Assembly (NCBI GenBank): GCA_963701675.1
Contig: OY969623.1
Location: 434,001-498,000 of the forward strand
Length of the DNA stretch: 64,000 nt
From: G963701675 sp963701675
GTDB lineage: Bacteria; Planctomycetota; Planctomycetia; Gemmatales; Gemmataceae
Reading direction: 5' to 3'
The position numbers and the translations under genes are program-made. Below the pieces are notes generated by a model. The model made no database searches and was not told where the DNA came from. It worked only from the letters and a program-made list of their open reading frames with translations. Of this stretch, positions 8,249 to 17,039 are shown piece by piece (within the stretch, counting starts at the first letter, position 1; every line of letters starts with the position of its first letter).

Positions 8249-9208
8249 TTAGTTTCGTTCGATCATCCGCCGGATTGCGTCGCGCGAGTAGTTTGGAACT
8301 CGCGTTGTCTTCGGTTTAGCTTTCGGCGTCGTGGAAGCCGCGGTGGACACCGGTGTGGGCCGCCTGGACTGGTGACGCAACCAATACCAGCCGACAAACA
8401 GACTGGTCACCACGATCAACACCGCCACGAACACAACAGTCCAGTTGGTTCCCTTGGCGACTTCGGTTGCGACCTTGCCCGGCGCCTCGGCTATCGGTCG
8501 GACGACATTCTCCGCAATGGTGCCCGCCAGCACCTGCGTGCCGTCCAGGAATGGTTCTGGGTTCGCAAGAAATGCCGTCAACGTCGCACCGATCGCGAGC
8601 GCTCCCTTGTGCCGCCAGATGAAGTCGGCGGCGCGGTCGCCGTACTTGCCGACGACTTCGAGCAACTCCACTTCGCGCCCCGCTTTGGCAAGCGCCCCAT
8701 TCTCGGCGAGCATGGCAAGCCGCCGGCCGTTTTGTGGCCCGACCGCTCCGAACGCCTTTACGGCAGGAGCACCCGCTTTGGTGATCAACGGCTCGGCGAT
8801 GCCGGGATGCTCGCACAGCACGCGGGCGCAATCGTCGCCATGCTCAATAAAGAGCGACAGGCTTTGTGGCCGGCTTACGACGTGTACCGCGCCTTTCTCG
8901 CCGTATCGGGCGAGAACACGCGTGGCCTTCGCTCCATGCTCGGCCGCTTCATCGACCAAGCTAAAGGCCCGTGGCCCGACCTGCCGCACCGCCTGGATGA
9001 AGTCATCGCCGTGCGTTGCGGCATAGCGCTCGATCCGAAGCGCCAGCGCCTCCGTTCCTTCCTTGGCGGCGGTTAGGCCCAATTTGGGGGCCAGGTATTC
9101 CGCCGCTTCTTTGGCGCTTTTGCGCGCCGCCCGCCCTTGCCCATGCGCCGACCCTGCGAATAGCAGGACGGCCGCCAAACTCACGATCCGAATTGACCGC
9201 TTACTCAT
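8249..9208 (-). CDS. exported protein with C-terminal membrane anchor
   Basis: A 319-residue protein with signal peptide (residues 1-24, ending AHGQ), a long alanine-rich helical region, and a transmembrane helix near residues 250-272 (VVFVAVLIVVTSLFVGWYW) followed by a basic, proline/threonine-rich tail. The topology matches its neighbour at 7567-8223. It overlaps the upstream gene by four bases. It may belong to an envelope complex encoded by this operon; no known secretion-system family was recognised. Confidence 0.8.
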   Translation of the reverse strand: MSKRSIRIVSLAAVLLFAGSAHGQGRAARKSAKEAAEYLAPKLGLTAAKEGTEALALRIERYAATHGDDFIQAVRQVGPRAFSLVDEAAEHGAKATRVLARYGEKGAVHVVSRPQSLSLFIEHGDDCARVLCEHPGIAEPLITKAGAPAVKAFGAVGPQNGRRLAMLAENGALAKAGREVELLEVVGKYGDRAADFIWRHKGALAIGATLTAFLANPEPFLDGTQVLAGTIAENVVRPIAEAPGKVATEVAKGTNWTVVFVAVLIVVTSLFVGWYWLRHQSRRPTPVSTAASTTPKAKPKTTRVPNYSRDAIRRMIERN

Positions 9209-10284
9209 GGTTTCACTCCTTCTGAAAAGAGTTGTTGCAAGGCCTCACGGCGCACGCGACAGCGCGCGTCGTGCATTTTCTTCAATTCCGATCCAACCGC
9301 TTCACCAACACTGACCCGTACCTTGTCCATTGCCTCCCGTACCTTGGCGGCGATTTCGGCTTGCGGGTCATACCCTGCCTCTTTGAGCGCGAAGTCGATA
9401 AGCTCCGATGACACCCACCACACCACCACAGCCGCCCCCAGGGTCACGACCGTTGAACCCGCAGCCGCGGTTGAGAATCCAAGTTCGACCGCGACAGTCG
9501 ACATCGCTCTTGCGACCACGGGCTGCAATAAGGCTTCCACTGGCATCGATGCAATGGTGGTCCCGAAGTCCATCGTGAGATCGCCGCCGACCACCGAAGG
9601 CAGCGTTTGTGCGATCAGTGCCCCGTAGTGTTGCCGAAACGAGCTGGTATTGTTTCGCATGTCGGGTGCTGTGATCCCGCTTTCGCGCAGGTCGGCTTCG
9701 AGCTTCACAAGGAGCCGATTCTCTATCTCTTGGGCTTGCGCGAGGTACGCGGCGACACAGCCTTCGATCAGAGTGACAAGATCCTCGGGCGTGAAGAAGT
9801 GCCTCTCAAAGCATTCCGCGAGGTAGATCTGGTGAGGATCGAGATCGAGATAATACTCAGCGAGCTCCCCAGGGCCGAATGTGGGACCATCGCCGAAGAT
9901 CGTCTGTAATTCCCACCACGTCGCCTTCAGTTTTTTTGAGATGCCCAATTTGCTGTCGCCGTATTTCAATTTGCTTTTCCACGATAGGACTTCTTCGGCG
10001 AATCCTCGTGCTTTGCCGTCGCGTGATTGGAAGAACGCGTCCACCTTGGAGAGGTGAGCGCGCCACGCGCGGTCGTCTTCCGCCTCAGCCTCGGCGATGC
10101 GAGGCTTGGCCTTCGTCCACCCCGGCAACACCTGCGGCGAGATTGCTTGTGCGAACTCTGCGTCATCGCCGTGCCGCATGCGCGGCAGACTCAGCTTCAA
10201 GCCCACCACGATCGCCACGGAACCTGCCGCGGCTAGGACCAGAAGTATCCAGTCGAGTCTCGACATTCCCCTGTGCGTTTTCAT
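9205..10284 (-). CDS. membrane-associated protein of integrative element
   Basis: About 359 residues from the ATG at 10284, which follows an AAGGAG site; the frame is open further upstream but that part overlaps the next gene. An N-terminal transmembrane helix (residues 8-29) leads to a large helical periplasmic or cytoplasmic domain, with a hydrophobic, alanine/valine-rich patch near residue 270-290 (GSTVVTLGAAVVVWWVSS). It overlaps the next operon gene by four bases. No family recognised; possibly part of a membrane complex. Confidence 0.78.
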   Translation of the reverse strand: MKTHRGMSRLDWILLVLAAAGSVAIVVGLKLSLPRMRHGDDAEFAQAISPQVLPGWTKAKPRIAEAEAEDDRAWRAHLSKVDAFFQSRDGKARGFAEEVLSWKSKLKYGDSKLGISKKLKATWWELQTIFGDGPTFGPGELAEYYLDLDPHQIYLAECFERHFFTPEDLVTLIEGCVAAYLAQAQEIENRLLVKLEADLRESGITAPDMRNNTSSFRQHYGALIAQTLPSVVGGDLTMDFGTTIASMPVEALLQPVVARAMSTVAVELGFSTAAAGSTVVTLGAAVVVWWVSSELIDFALKEAGYDPQAEIAAKVREAMDKVRVSVGEAVGSELKKMHDARCRVRREALQQLFSEGVKP

Positions 10285-10312
10285 TTCCAACACTCCTTGG
10301 TTAGAGTTTCCG

Positions 10313-10603
10313 TTACATCTCAATGCCGTGGTCCTTGAACTTCCGCCGCTCCTGCGTTTCTTCGCGCGCTCTCTGCCGCGCCTCCTCCAGCCAGTCGGGC
10401 GAAGTTGCCCGCGCAAGTGGCTTGCCTTCCTTACCCCGAACGACTTCGTGGTTGGTGACATTTCCCGCCAGGCCGGGCTCTTCCACCGGCTGGGCGCCAT
10501 GTGAAGGAAACGCGGGTAGAATTTGCGCCAGCTCCTTCAAGCCGGCCCGCAACCATGCTTGCAGGTGTCCAGCGCCGATCTTGGGTTTCTTTTCGTTCGC
10601 CAT
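10313..10603 (-). CDS. small charged hypothetical protein
   Basis: A 96-residue soluble protein, basic at the N terminus (MANEKKPKIG), with a proline/glycine-rich centre and a charged C-terminal helix (EEARQRAREETQERRKFK). It lies between two membrane-protein genes with gaps of 14-28 bases and is therefore in the same operon. An AAAGGAG site precedes the ATG. No function can be assigned. Confidence 0.72.
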   Translation of the reverse strand: MANEKKPKIGAGHLQAWLRAGLKELAQILPAFPSHGAQPVEEPGLAGNVTNHEVVRGKEGKPLARATSPDWLEEARQRAREETQERRKFKDHGIEM

Positions 10604-10617
10604 GACTCAAGCTCCTT

Positions 10618-11214
10618 TCATTCGCCTAGACGATTACGCACCCGGTCGGAGAAATCCTCCGCTTCGATCCGAGCGTTGATGGCCGTGTCCACGGTCCGCT
10701 CCTGCCGTGTGTGGAGCAGGCCAAAATGGATGTAGTTGATGATGCCGGCGGTGATGACGGCCGCTCCCAGAGTCACGCCCTCCGGCAGCAGGCACACGCC
10801 GATGATGAACGACAGGAAACCCTCCAAGAACATCGCGGCATCGCGGCTGATCCGCGGCAGCAACATTTCGAGGAAGCTCATGCCGATGTAACCCGTGTGC
10901 GCGCCGGCCGTCCGCTTCGTGTGGCTCATCGCGGCGTGGAACAGGTAGAGCGCCCAACTCCCATTCCAGTACCACCACAGGTACCGCGCAGAGTCGCCCT
11001 CATTGGGCGGGGCAACGCTCATCATCAGCGGCACAAAGAGGAGCACGCCCAAGAAGCCGGCGAAGCCCGGGTACCGCTTTCCCATGCTGCCTGGTTTTCT
11101 CCACCACACGGCATGCACGCCGGCGATCATCGCCGTGATGAAGAGCAACAGTCCTGCAAACCCCTTCACCTGCCGGATCAAGTCCGGCCGTTCGTCTTGT
11201 TGTTGACCGTTCAT
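10618..11214 (-). CDS. polytopic membrane protein
   Basis: A 198-residue protein; the start ATG at 11214 follows GGAGGGG. At least four hydrophobic segments are visible (FAGLLLFITAMIAGVHAVWW, FLGVLLFVPLMMSV, MFLEGFLSFIIGVCLL, LGAAVITAGIINYIHF), ending in a charged soluble tail. It overlaps the coupling-ATPase gene stop by four bases. Small polytopic partners directly after a VirD4-like gene suggest a role in the transfer apparatus, but it is not a recognised VirB protein. Confidence 0.8.
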   Translation of the reverse strand: MNGQQQDERPDLIRQVKGFAGLLLFITAMIAGVHAVWWRKPGSMGKRYPGFAGFLGVLLFVPLMMSVAPPNEGDSARYLWWYWNGSWALYLFHAAMSHTKRTAGAHTGYIGMSFLEMLLPRISRDAAMFLEGFLSFIIGVCLLPEGVTLGAAVITAGIINYIHFGLLHTRQERTVDTAINARIEAEDFSDRVRNRLGE

Positions 11215-12692
11215 GTTCCCCTCCAAAAGTCATGGACCTTGAACTTACGACCATTCGAGAGTGTCCGGGCGCCAAGATAGGCGACCGCTTGGGCCGTATC
11301 GAGCTTGGAAAAATCGGCTGGACGGAGCCAGGGCTGCCATTGTTCGTGCCACGAAAAGCCCCCCTTGACGCCAAGAAGTTCGTCGATGAATCCCTGCGGC
11401 TGGCCGCCCTCCGAAGAGCCGCCGAACATCATCACGCGGTGGTCGCCGAGGAGTTTGGAGTACATCTCCGCCGACTCGACATCGCCGCACGAAAAAAACA
11501 GCTTGTTCGCGTGTGCCGCGATCCAGCCCATTGCTTCGTGCTTTGCCTTTTCGCTGCCGCCCAATGCGGCCTGCAAGACGTGTAGGTCCTGCACCAGAGA
11601 GATATGGGCGAGTTTCTGCGATCTCGCGACGATTTGCACTTGCAGGTCGTGCGAACTACATAGGGCGTAACCAGCCTCATCGCGGACGAGAACAAACGGA
11701 ACCGCGAGCTTGGATGCGTCTCGCCGGAGGCAGTAGTCCTGGATCAGCGAGGTCCAGACGAGATTGAAGAAGCGTCCGGGCGAGCCGTAGGTAAGCATGT
11801 CGTAGGCGAAAAGCACCACCAGCCGCTCACGCTCAATCTGCTCGGGTGTAAGCGTCGTGTTTGTGCACAACGCCTCGTAGAACGGCTCCGCCATGAATTT
11901 GGAGAGCAAGCCGTTGACCATGCTGACCGCGGCTCCCCGCGCCCGCATGCCAAGCGACGGCCACTCCGACATCCAAAAATCAACGACCCGCTTGAAACGC
12001 CGCTCGTTTTCAGGCTTTCGGTTCGCGTTCGCCTTGGCGATTTTCTCGCCGCAGCCGCGTTTCGTGAGAAACTTGTCCGAGGCCGCTTCCTTGTTCGACT
12101 TGGGGCCGGTGACGATGACTTCGTAAACATCCGGAATGTTGGCGGTCCAGTCGGCAAGCAGGCAGAGTTCCGTGCCCTGCAGGATCGCCTGATCGAAGAG
12201 GTTGGCCCAAAATGCCTCTTCCTTGCCCCCACCGCCCTCGGTGCGAAGTGCGACTTCATTGAGCCGCGACAAGAACTGCGCCGCCTTCTGCGGGCTGCCC
12301 CCTGGCGAATCAAGCAAGTAGCCAAGCAGGTTGACGTAGAATCCCGATCCCGGCGCGACGAGCCGAAGGCGATTGCTCGCCCCGGCGTTGCGGGCCATGC
12401 GGATATACCGCTCCGCTTCGTCGGGTTTGACGGCGATGCCCGCGACCGGACAACCGGCCCGAATGCATGCCTCGATGATCGGCTCCGTCGAATACGACTT
12501 GCCCGATCCCGTCGAGCCGCCGACGAACAAGCCCGAACACAAATGATGCAGCCGCAGCACGTCGCCGCCGCCAAAGTCGCAGACGACATCGCTGGCAACC
12601 TGCCGCCGGCGTCCCGTTCCCCGGAATGCGACGACGAGCACTAGTCCGACCGCCAGTAGTAAGAGCAAAGTCGCCATCGTAAATTTCCTCAT
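11211..12692 (-). CDS. VirD4/TraD-like coupling ATPase
   Basis: A 493-residue protein with an N-terminal transmembrane helix (about residues 6-22) and an FtsK/VirD4-type ATPase domain: Walker A GGSTGSGKSY (K65), and a Walker B-like strand VPFVLVRDEAGY near residue 336. The region after it (SQKLAHISLVQDLHVLQAALGG) resembles the TraG/TraD recognition domain. Such proteins bring the relaxase-DNA complex to the mating channel. It sits in the same element as a MobF relaxase, supporting conjugative mobilisation. It is shorter than typical TraD (about 600-700 residues), as in many mobilisable elements. Confidence 0.85.
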   Translation of the reverse strand: MRKFTMATLLLLLAVGLVLVVAFRGTGRRRQVASDVVCDFGGGDVLRLHHLCSGLFVGGSTGSGKSYSTEPIIEACIRAGCPVAGIAVKPDEAERYIRMARNAGASNRLRLVAPGSGFYVNLLGYLLDSPGGSPQKAAQFLSRLNEVALRTEGGGGKEEAFWANLFDQAILQGTELCLLADWTANIPDVYEVIVTGPKSNKEAASDKFLTKRGCGEKIAKANANRKPENERRFKRVVDFWMSEWPSLGMRARGAAVSMVNGLLSKFMAEPFYEALCTNTTLTPEQIERERLVVLFAYDMLTYGSPGRFFNLVWTSLIQDYCLRRDASKLAVPFVLVRDEAGYALCSSHDLQVQIVARSQKLAHISLVQDLHVLQAALGGSEKAKHEAMGWIAAHANKLFFSCGDVESAEMYSKLLGDHRVMMFGGSSEGGQPQGFIDELLGVKGGFSWHEQWQPWLRPADFSKLDTAQAVAYLGARTLSNGRKFKVHDFWRGT

Positions 12693-12754
12693 TGAATCTC
12701 TATGGGCGCACCGCGAACGCAGAGGATCTGGGATTTTTCAATTCGGGCTAACTG

Positions 12755-13591
12755 CTAGTTCCTACTGAACACTTGGTAGCGCCATCCCTCGGGGTGGACG
12801 TCTCGATTCTTCAGGAGCTTGCTCGCAACGCCTCTTAATAATTCAGCCACGCATTCGGCGTTGTCGGTTGGCCGCAATTCCAGTGCGAAACTTCTTCCGT
12901 CGATTTTCCCTTTCAGCGCCTTGGGTTTTTTGACCTTTTTTCTGCTGTCCTTGTAATGAGCGACGATCCTTGCAACCTGATCGCGCGTCAGTCTTTCATC
13001 GACCGCCCGTCTCATCACTTCGCGTTGCTGCTCCAAAGTCTCTAAGGAGGCCACGAGACAGGCTACGACCGGCTTCACGGTGAAGTTTTCAACAAGCGAC
13101 CGCAGATCGGGAGCCAGGCGCTTGATGGAGAGAGCACGACTCACAGTGGCGGGATGCAGCCCGAGCTTTGCCGCCACTTCCGATTGCGTGCAGCCAGTGA
13201 GCCGGATCCAACGGGTGATGTCTTGGGCTAGTTCCACCGGCGAGAGTTTCTTGCGGATTTCGTTCTCGCAAAGAGACAACTCCATGACCTGTGCGTCCTT
13301 GACTTCGCCTTCAAGCACGACGCATGGGACTTCCTTAATCCCAAGCAGGTTGACGCAAAACAATCTACGATGCCCCGCCACCACTTCATAGCGACCGTCG
13401 CCGAGCTTGCGGACGATCAGCGGCACGATCACACCGCGGATGCGGATACTGGGCAGGAGCCCATCTTGGCAAACGTCTTGCTCGGTGACTTCCCGGTTCT
13501 CCGGCCGCGGGATAAGTGTTGCGGCCGCAAGCAGCACCACTTTCATAGCCTGCGGACTTACTGATGCATTGCCAGAAATGCTCGCGGTCAT
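12755..13591 (-). CDS. ParB-like DNA-binding protein
   Basis: About 278 residues from the ATG at 13591, which has GGGAG upstream; an ATG at 13603 is an alternative. It contains the ParB/Srx domain (IRIRGVIVPLIVRKLGDG then VVAGHRRLFC), the NEIRKKLSPVELA box and a helix-turn-helix (TQSEVAAKLGLHPATVSRALS). ParB proteins bind centromere-like sites for partitioning, and many element-borne versions act as regulators. No ParA is visible next to it. It is the first gene of the minus-strand operon and may regulate it. Confidence 0.88.
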   Translation of the reverse strand: MTASISGNASVSPQAMKVVLLAAATLIPRPENREVTEQDVCQDGLLPSIRIRGVIVPLIVRKLGDGRYEVVAGHRRLFCVNLLGIKEVPCVVLEGEVKDAQVMELSLCENEIRKKLSPVELAQDITRWIRLTGCTQSEVAAKLGLHPATVSRALSIKRLAPDLRSLVENFTVKPVVACLVASLETLEQQREVMRRAVDERLTRDQVARIVAHYKDSRKKVKKPKALKGKIDGRSFALELRPTDNAECVAELLRGVASKLLKNRDVHPEGWRYQVFSRN

Positions 13592-13603
13592 CGCTACTCC
13601 CAT

Positions 13604-14507
13604 GGTTGCCGCTCACGGCGCGAGCGGAATCGCGCGCATTCATCGTGCGCTGGTATCAGACTCAACAGCGGTCATTGGTAAATGGCGGCCCCAGTCGGGG
13701 TGTCGTTAACCGCCCGGCCTAGTCCTTACCAAGCGATCCTTCCTGCGTCCCTTTGGAGGGACTCGATAATAGGTGTTACCCAGGCTCATTTCAGCCATCC
13801 TCGACTTTGTTCCTAGCGAACGTCTTCTGTCCTGTGTGACAGGATCATCCCGCACCGTCGTTGCCGTGCCGACCCTCGCCCTCTCGTTGGCTGAAAGAGC
13901 CGGCGATACCCGTTGCCAAAGTGCTGTGACCTCGCAGAACTCCCGGCGGTCACTCCTCGCACTCGTTGCGAAATCGCCGGCGTGTCACTCGGCCCCAGCC
14001 GAACGTTTTTCGTTTCCTCCCGCCGCGGTATCGCAAATAGGAAAGCATGAGCGTTCGTGCTCCGCCGTGTCGGGGAAAGAAGCGTTCGCCACATCAAGCC
14101 ACCAATGACGAAAGGGCGATACTTATCCGTGAAATCAGGTGACTGCTTTAATTTCAAGTCTGTTCGACCGTATCATTCTTCTCACCCTAAGGCCAAACGC
14201 AAGGGCCGCGCCGCACTTCATTTCGCGTGTGTGCAACTCAGCGGTGCAATGCGCTAACTCTTGGCACGCCAGTCATTTACGCCCCGTGCAACTTCTGCAA
14301 ATCTTCCAATTCGCGAACACGACACGCGTTCACCTCCAGGTTTTTTTCCAGGCGCAGCGCGTAAACTCACACGCGCTAGCCGTCGTTAGCACGCGCCGTC
14401 GCGTGGCGACCGATCCGACTCAAAGTTCGCTGCCCGTGTAACCGTTTCAGGTTCCTCCCTGCTCCTAGTTCCTCCGCCACCAAGCGGCCTTTCTGGTCGG
14501 TTGCTTA
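13604..14507. other. non-coding divergent region, possible oriT/promoter region
   Basis: About 900 bases between the divergent ParB-like and leader genes. I see no convincing gene. It contains a palindrome TCCTGTgtgACAGGA near 13835, two GCGC-rich repeats around 14370-14400 and, before the first compound hairpin, a short CCAAGCGGCCTTTCTGG inverted repeat that recurs near 16655. Its place between the coupling/ParB operon and the leader genes makes it a candidate for oriT and for promoters of both operons; no nic site can be identified by eye. Confidence 0.4.
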
Positions 14508-14649
14508 AAGCCGCCGCCGGGCCTGGCAAGCAGAAAATCGGTTCCCCCTAAAGGTCTCCCCCAATTTTCAGCTTGCCAGGTGCGCTTCGGCCCCGGCTTG
14601 CCGCGGCTTTTGATCAGCACCTTAGAAAGGCTCGCGGTGGTCGCGGGCC
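14508..14649 (+). promoter_or_regulatory. compound hairpin E1 upstream of leader gene
   Basis: Nested pairings: AAGCCGC/GCGGCTT (outer), GCCGGG/CCCGGC, CTGGCAAGC/GCTTGCCAG and GAAAAT/ATTTTC, capped by a C/G-rich apical loop (14508-14609). A second hairpin, GGCTCGCG/CGCGGGCC (14629-14649), ends seven bases before the AAGGAGG ribosome binding site of the gene at 14669. The same two-part architecture occurs in E2 (16875), E3 (18130) and E4 (18653) with different but still pairing stem sequences, so structure rather than sequence appears conserved. Either a single-stranded-DNA promoter of the Frpo type or an RNA leader/attenuator would fit. Confidence 0.8.
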
Positions 14650-14668
14650 TCAACTCAAGGAGGAAACC

Positions 14669-14863
14669 ATGTCTGAACAGTCAAACACAAACAAGAAGCC
14701 GAGTCACATCGCGTACCACGTCCGCGACGGCAAAGGCGAGGATAGCTACTGGAACCGCAGCGGCGTGGCCTGGCAGCACAAGGACGCCAAGGGCTTCGAC
14801 GTGCAAATCAACGTCGCACCGCTCGATGGCCGCATCGTGCTCCGACTGCCCTCGAGCAAGTAA
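14669..14863 (+). CDS. small leader-region protein
   Basis: A 64-residue protein following AAGGAGG. The sequence SHIAYHVRDGKGEDSYWNR...AWQHKDAKGFDVQ...PLDGRIVLR resembles small plasmid-borne hypothetical proteins I have seen in proteobacterial conjugative plasmids, which are of unknown function. It is the first gene after compound hairpin E1 and is followed by a GC-rich hairpin with a TTCG loop. It may be expressed early after transfer; this is inference from position. Confidence 0.8.
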   Translation: MSEQSNTNKKPSHIAYHVRDGKGEDSYWNRSGVAWQHKDAKGFDVQINVAPLDGRIVLRLPSSK

Positions 14864-14874
14864 CCACATCAACC

Positions 14875-14894
14875 GGGCGGGCTTCGGCCCGCCC
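14875..14894 (+). terminator. GC hairpin with UUCG tetraloop
   Basis: An 8-bp perfect stem GGGCGGGC/GCCCGCCC closes a TTCG loop eleven bases after the stop of the small gene at 14669-14863. It lacks a clear T-run, so it may act as an mRNA 3' stabiliser or partial terminator before the next gene at 14917. Confidence 0.6.
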
Positions 14895-14916
14895 TTCACC
14901 TGAAAGGATTCACCCT

Positions 14917-15075
14917 ATGACTACGTTCAATCACTTGGCCAACGAGAGCCTCACCAGTCTGGTCACCACGCTGAACTGCTACATCGAAGCGGGCGTTGAC
15001 CCCGCCTTCGACCCCGGCATGGAAGAACTCGAACGCCAGTTCGCTGAACTACGCCTCACCTATAACCGCAACTAA
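14917..15075 (+). CDS. very small leader-region protein (52 aa)
   Basis: An ORF of 52 residues beginning MTTFNHLANESL and ending RLTYNRN, with an AAAGGA ribosome binding site (GAAAGGATTCACCCT) matching the style of its neighbours. It is acidic, predicted helical, and sits 17 bases before the next gene, in the same orientation. No family recognised. Support comes from the ribosome binding site, spacing and codon use. Confidence 0.65.
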   Translation: MTTFNHLANESLTSLVTTLNCYIEAGVDPAFDPGMEELERQFAELRLTYNRN

Positions 15076-15092
15076 TCGGAAAGGAATCCGCC

Positions 15093-15743
15093 ATGACACA
15101 TTTCACCATCGGTATCATCGTCCCGACGGACGAATCTGAAATCGAGAGCTTCATCGACGAGCAGATGGAGCCTTATTACGAGCACAGCGAGTCCGAGCCT
15201 TACGTCTGCTATTCGGTCGAGGATGCTGCTGCCGAGATCGAGCGCGACATCCATCGCTTCGAGCGCATCATCGAGCGAAAGCACCCGGATTACGACCTGG
15301 GCAAGTGCCGCACCATGCTGGCCGAACTCCGCCGCACCACGCCGGAGAAGAAATACCGCCAGTACCTTTCCGGTCACGAGAGCTTCAACGACAAGGGTGA
15401 GCCACTCTCTACCTACAACCCCGACAGTAAATGGGACTGGTATCGCATCGGCGGGCGCTGGGACGGCTGGATCACCGCCAACGAGCAAAGCAGCGACAAC
15501 GGCTATAACCTGGGCAGGCGGCACGAGTCCATCGAAAACAACATCGCCACGACCGAGGAGGCGCTGAAGCGCGACGTCATCCCCCACGCCATCATCACTC
15601 CCGACGAGCAGTGGCACGAGCGCGGGGAGATGGGCTGGTGGGCCATTCTCCGCACCGAAAACGAAAACTGGGACCAGCAAGCTAGGGGGATTCTTTCCGA
15701 CCACCCCGGTTGCCGCATCGTCATCCTCGATGCTCACATCTGA
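15093..15743 (+). CDS. GGRW-motif leader-region protein
   Basis: A 216-residue soluble acidic protein preceded by AAAGGAATC. It contains WDWYRIGGRWDGW at about residues 109-121. The same IGGRWxG core occurs in the protein at 17386-17922, indicating a shared domain within this region. Related proteins of unknown function are found in phages and plasmids. Position among small genes between ParB and the relaxase suggests a role during establishment of the element (for example anti-defence), which is inference. Confidence 0.82.
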   Translation: MTHFTIGIIVPTDESEIESFIDEQMEPYYEHSESEPYVCYSVEDAAAEIERDIHRFERIIERKHPDYDLGKCRTMLAELRRTTPEKKYRQYLSGHESFNDKGEPLSTYNPDSKWDWYRIGGRWDGWITANEQSSDNGYNLGRRHESIENNIATTEEALKRDVIPHAIITPDEQWHERGEMGWWAILRTENENWDQQARGILSDHPGCRIVILDAHI

Positions 15744-15763
15744 CGCAAGGAAAGGAGCTTCTC

Positions 15764-16222
15764 ATGAAACCAGATCAACCGAAAGGAATCGACTTTATGA
15801 AAACTGAACCAACAAATGCCGACCGGGCACAGTGGGCGCACGAAGCCCTTGCTGTTTTCACCGCGAGGACGTTCTCCGGCGATCACCCGGATACGATGGC
15901 TCGCGACGATCTGGAGTGCGCCATTAGCGACCTAATCTGTGATCTGTTGCACTTTGCACTGCAGCAAGGCTTTGACACAGGCAGCATCGTTCAGCGCGCC
16001 TGCGGGCACTTCGGATGCGAACTGTGGGAAGAGGCGCAGCTATCAGTGGATGACCCATGTTTGGCTGGCGCCGCGCCCGATCTGCTGGATGCGTTGAACG
16101 ACCTGCTACAGCAAACCGTGGTCATGGATCTCCAATATGGCATCGCTTTGACCGAAGGCGAACAAGAAGCCCGCGCAAAAGCACTGATTGCAATTGCCAA
16201 GGCAAGGGGAGTCCGGCCATGA
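15764..16222 (+). CDS. hypothetical leader-region protein
   Basis: 152 residues from the ATG at 15764 (AAGGAAAGGAG upstream); a second in-frame ATG at 15797 has its own AAAGGAATC site and may be the true start. The protein is acidic and helical (LECAISDLICDLLHFALQQG) with no membrane segment. It is 20 bases downstream of the GGRW gene, in an operon-like run. Family not recognised. Confidence 0.75.
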   Translation: MKPDQPKGIDFMKTEPTNADRAQWAHEALAVFTARTFSGDHPDTMARDDLECAISDLICDLLHFALQQGFDTGSIVQRACGHFGCELWEEAQLSVDDPCLAGAAPDLLDALNDLLQQTVVMDLQYGIALTEGEQEARAKALIAIAKARGVRP

Positions 16223-16311
16223 CCCAGCAAGCCATTAATCCGTTTTTTGCTTCCCGCTTCGCACTGCTCCCATCAACGTCAGCCCTTCGGGATGAGTCGC
16301 ATCCGGCATAG
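16219..16311 (+). CDS. possible translationally coupled 30-residue peptide
   Basis: An ATG overlaps the stop codon of the preceding gene (ATGA) and opens a 30-codon frame, MTQQAINPFFASRFALLPST and onward, ending in TAG. The coupling is convincing but the peptide resembles nothing; it could be the truncated start of a longer gene lost upstream of hairpin E2. The rest of 16312-16874 shows no gene, only GC-rich inverted repeats. Confidence 0.3.
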   Translation: MTQQAINPFFASRFALLPSTSALRDESHPA

Positions 16312-16874
16312 GCGAAGCTTCCGCGAGCACCGCGAAACGCGAGTCCGGTTCCAAGGCTCACGAGCCTCTATCATCGCGAGCACGCCGGGCCTTACGGTTC
16401 CCGCAAATACCACGGCCAGCTTGCCTTCGCGGCCGGAGTGCGGCAGCATTGCACCGACATCATTCGTTTCTCACGCGGAGCGGGCAGCGCGCGTATCGCT
16501 GCGGCCACCTTTTGAGGAGTCGGCTACTCCAGCGATGCCGTTTGCCGCCCAACAGCTCCCTCTCACGCCGGCCGCATGGCCCGGCTTCGGCTCGTCTCGC
16601 CTGTTCGGGTAGCGGTTTCAGTCAGGTACCTCCTTAACACATCCCTGTCCGCCCCCAAGCGGCCTTTTTGGTCGCGTCGCTTTATGCCTCCGTCAGCCGC
16701 CAATGCGGTCATCCCCTCGTCGCCTTGTCGACGTAGTGCCGACCTCTACCGATCCGTCGCCGCGATAACGCCAAATCGCCTCGAAGGCCATCGCCTGTTG
16801 ATCGGCGCTGTCTGACATTTGCTTCTCCTTCACCTGTGATTGCCCCGCCCCGTGGCCATGACTTCCGGCACTAT

Positions 16875-17013
16875 GAAGCCGTCGCCGGGCCGGTCAATCA
16901 GAAAATCGGTTCCCCCTGAAGGTCTCCCCCCAATTTTCAGATTGACCGGGCGCTTACGCTCCCGGACTAGCCGGCTTCGTTAGTCGTGCCGTAAGGCCCC
17001 GATGGGCGGGGTC
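16875..17013 (+). promoter_or_regulatory. compound hairpin E2 upstream of leader gene
   Basis: Outer pairing GAAGCCG/CGGCTTC, then GCCGGG with CCCGG, CGGTCAATC/GATTGACCG, and GAAAAT/ATTTTC capped by a loop almost identical to that of E1 (16875-16978). The second hairpin, GGCCCCG/CGGGGTC, lies at 16995-17013, eleven bases before a GAAGGAG site. Compared with E1, both arms of the CGGTCAATC stem have changed together, preserving pairing. A GTGCCGTAAGGCCCCG segment is shared with E3. Confidence 0.8.
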
Positions 17014-17039
17014 GAAACTCAAACGAAGGAGAACACATC

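Noticed and set aside
8372..9076. 234-codon plus-strand open frame
   Set aside because: It is opposite an exported protein with a clear signal peptide and TM segment; the arginine/proline-rich translation is typical of shadow frames.
15072..15737. 221-codon minus-strand open frame
   Set aside because: It mirrors the GGRW leader gene, which has a ribosome binding site and matches a second gene in the region.
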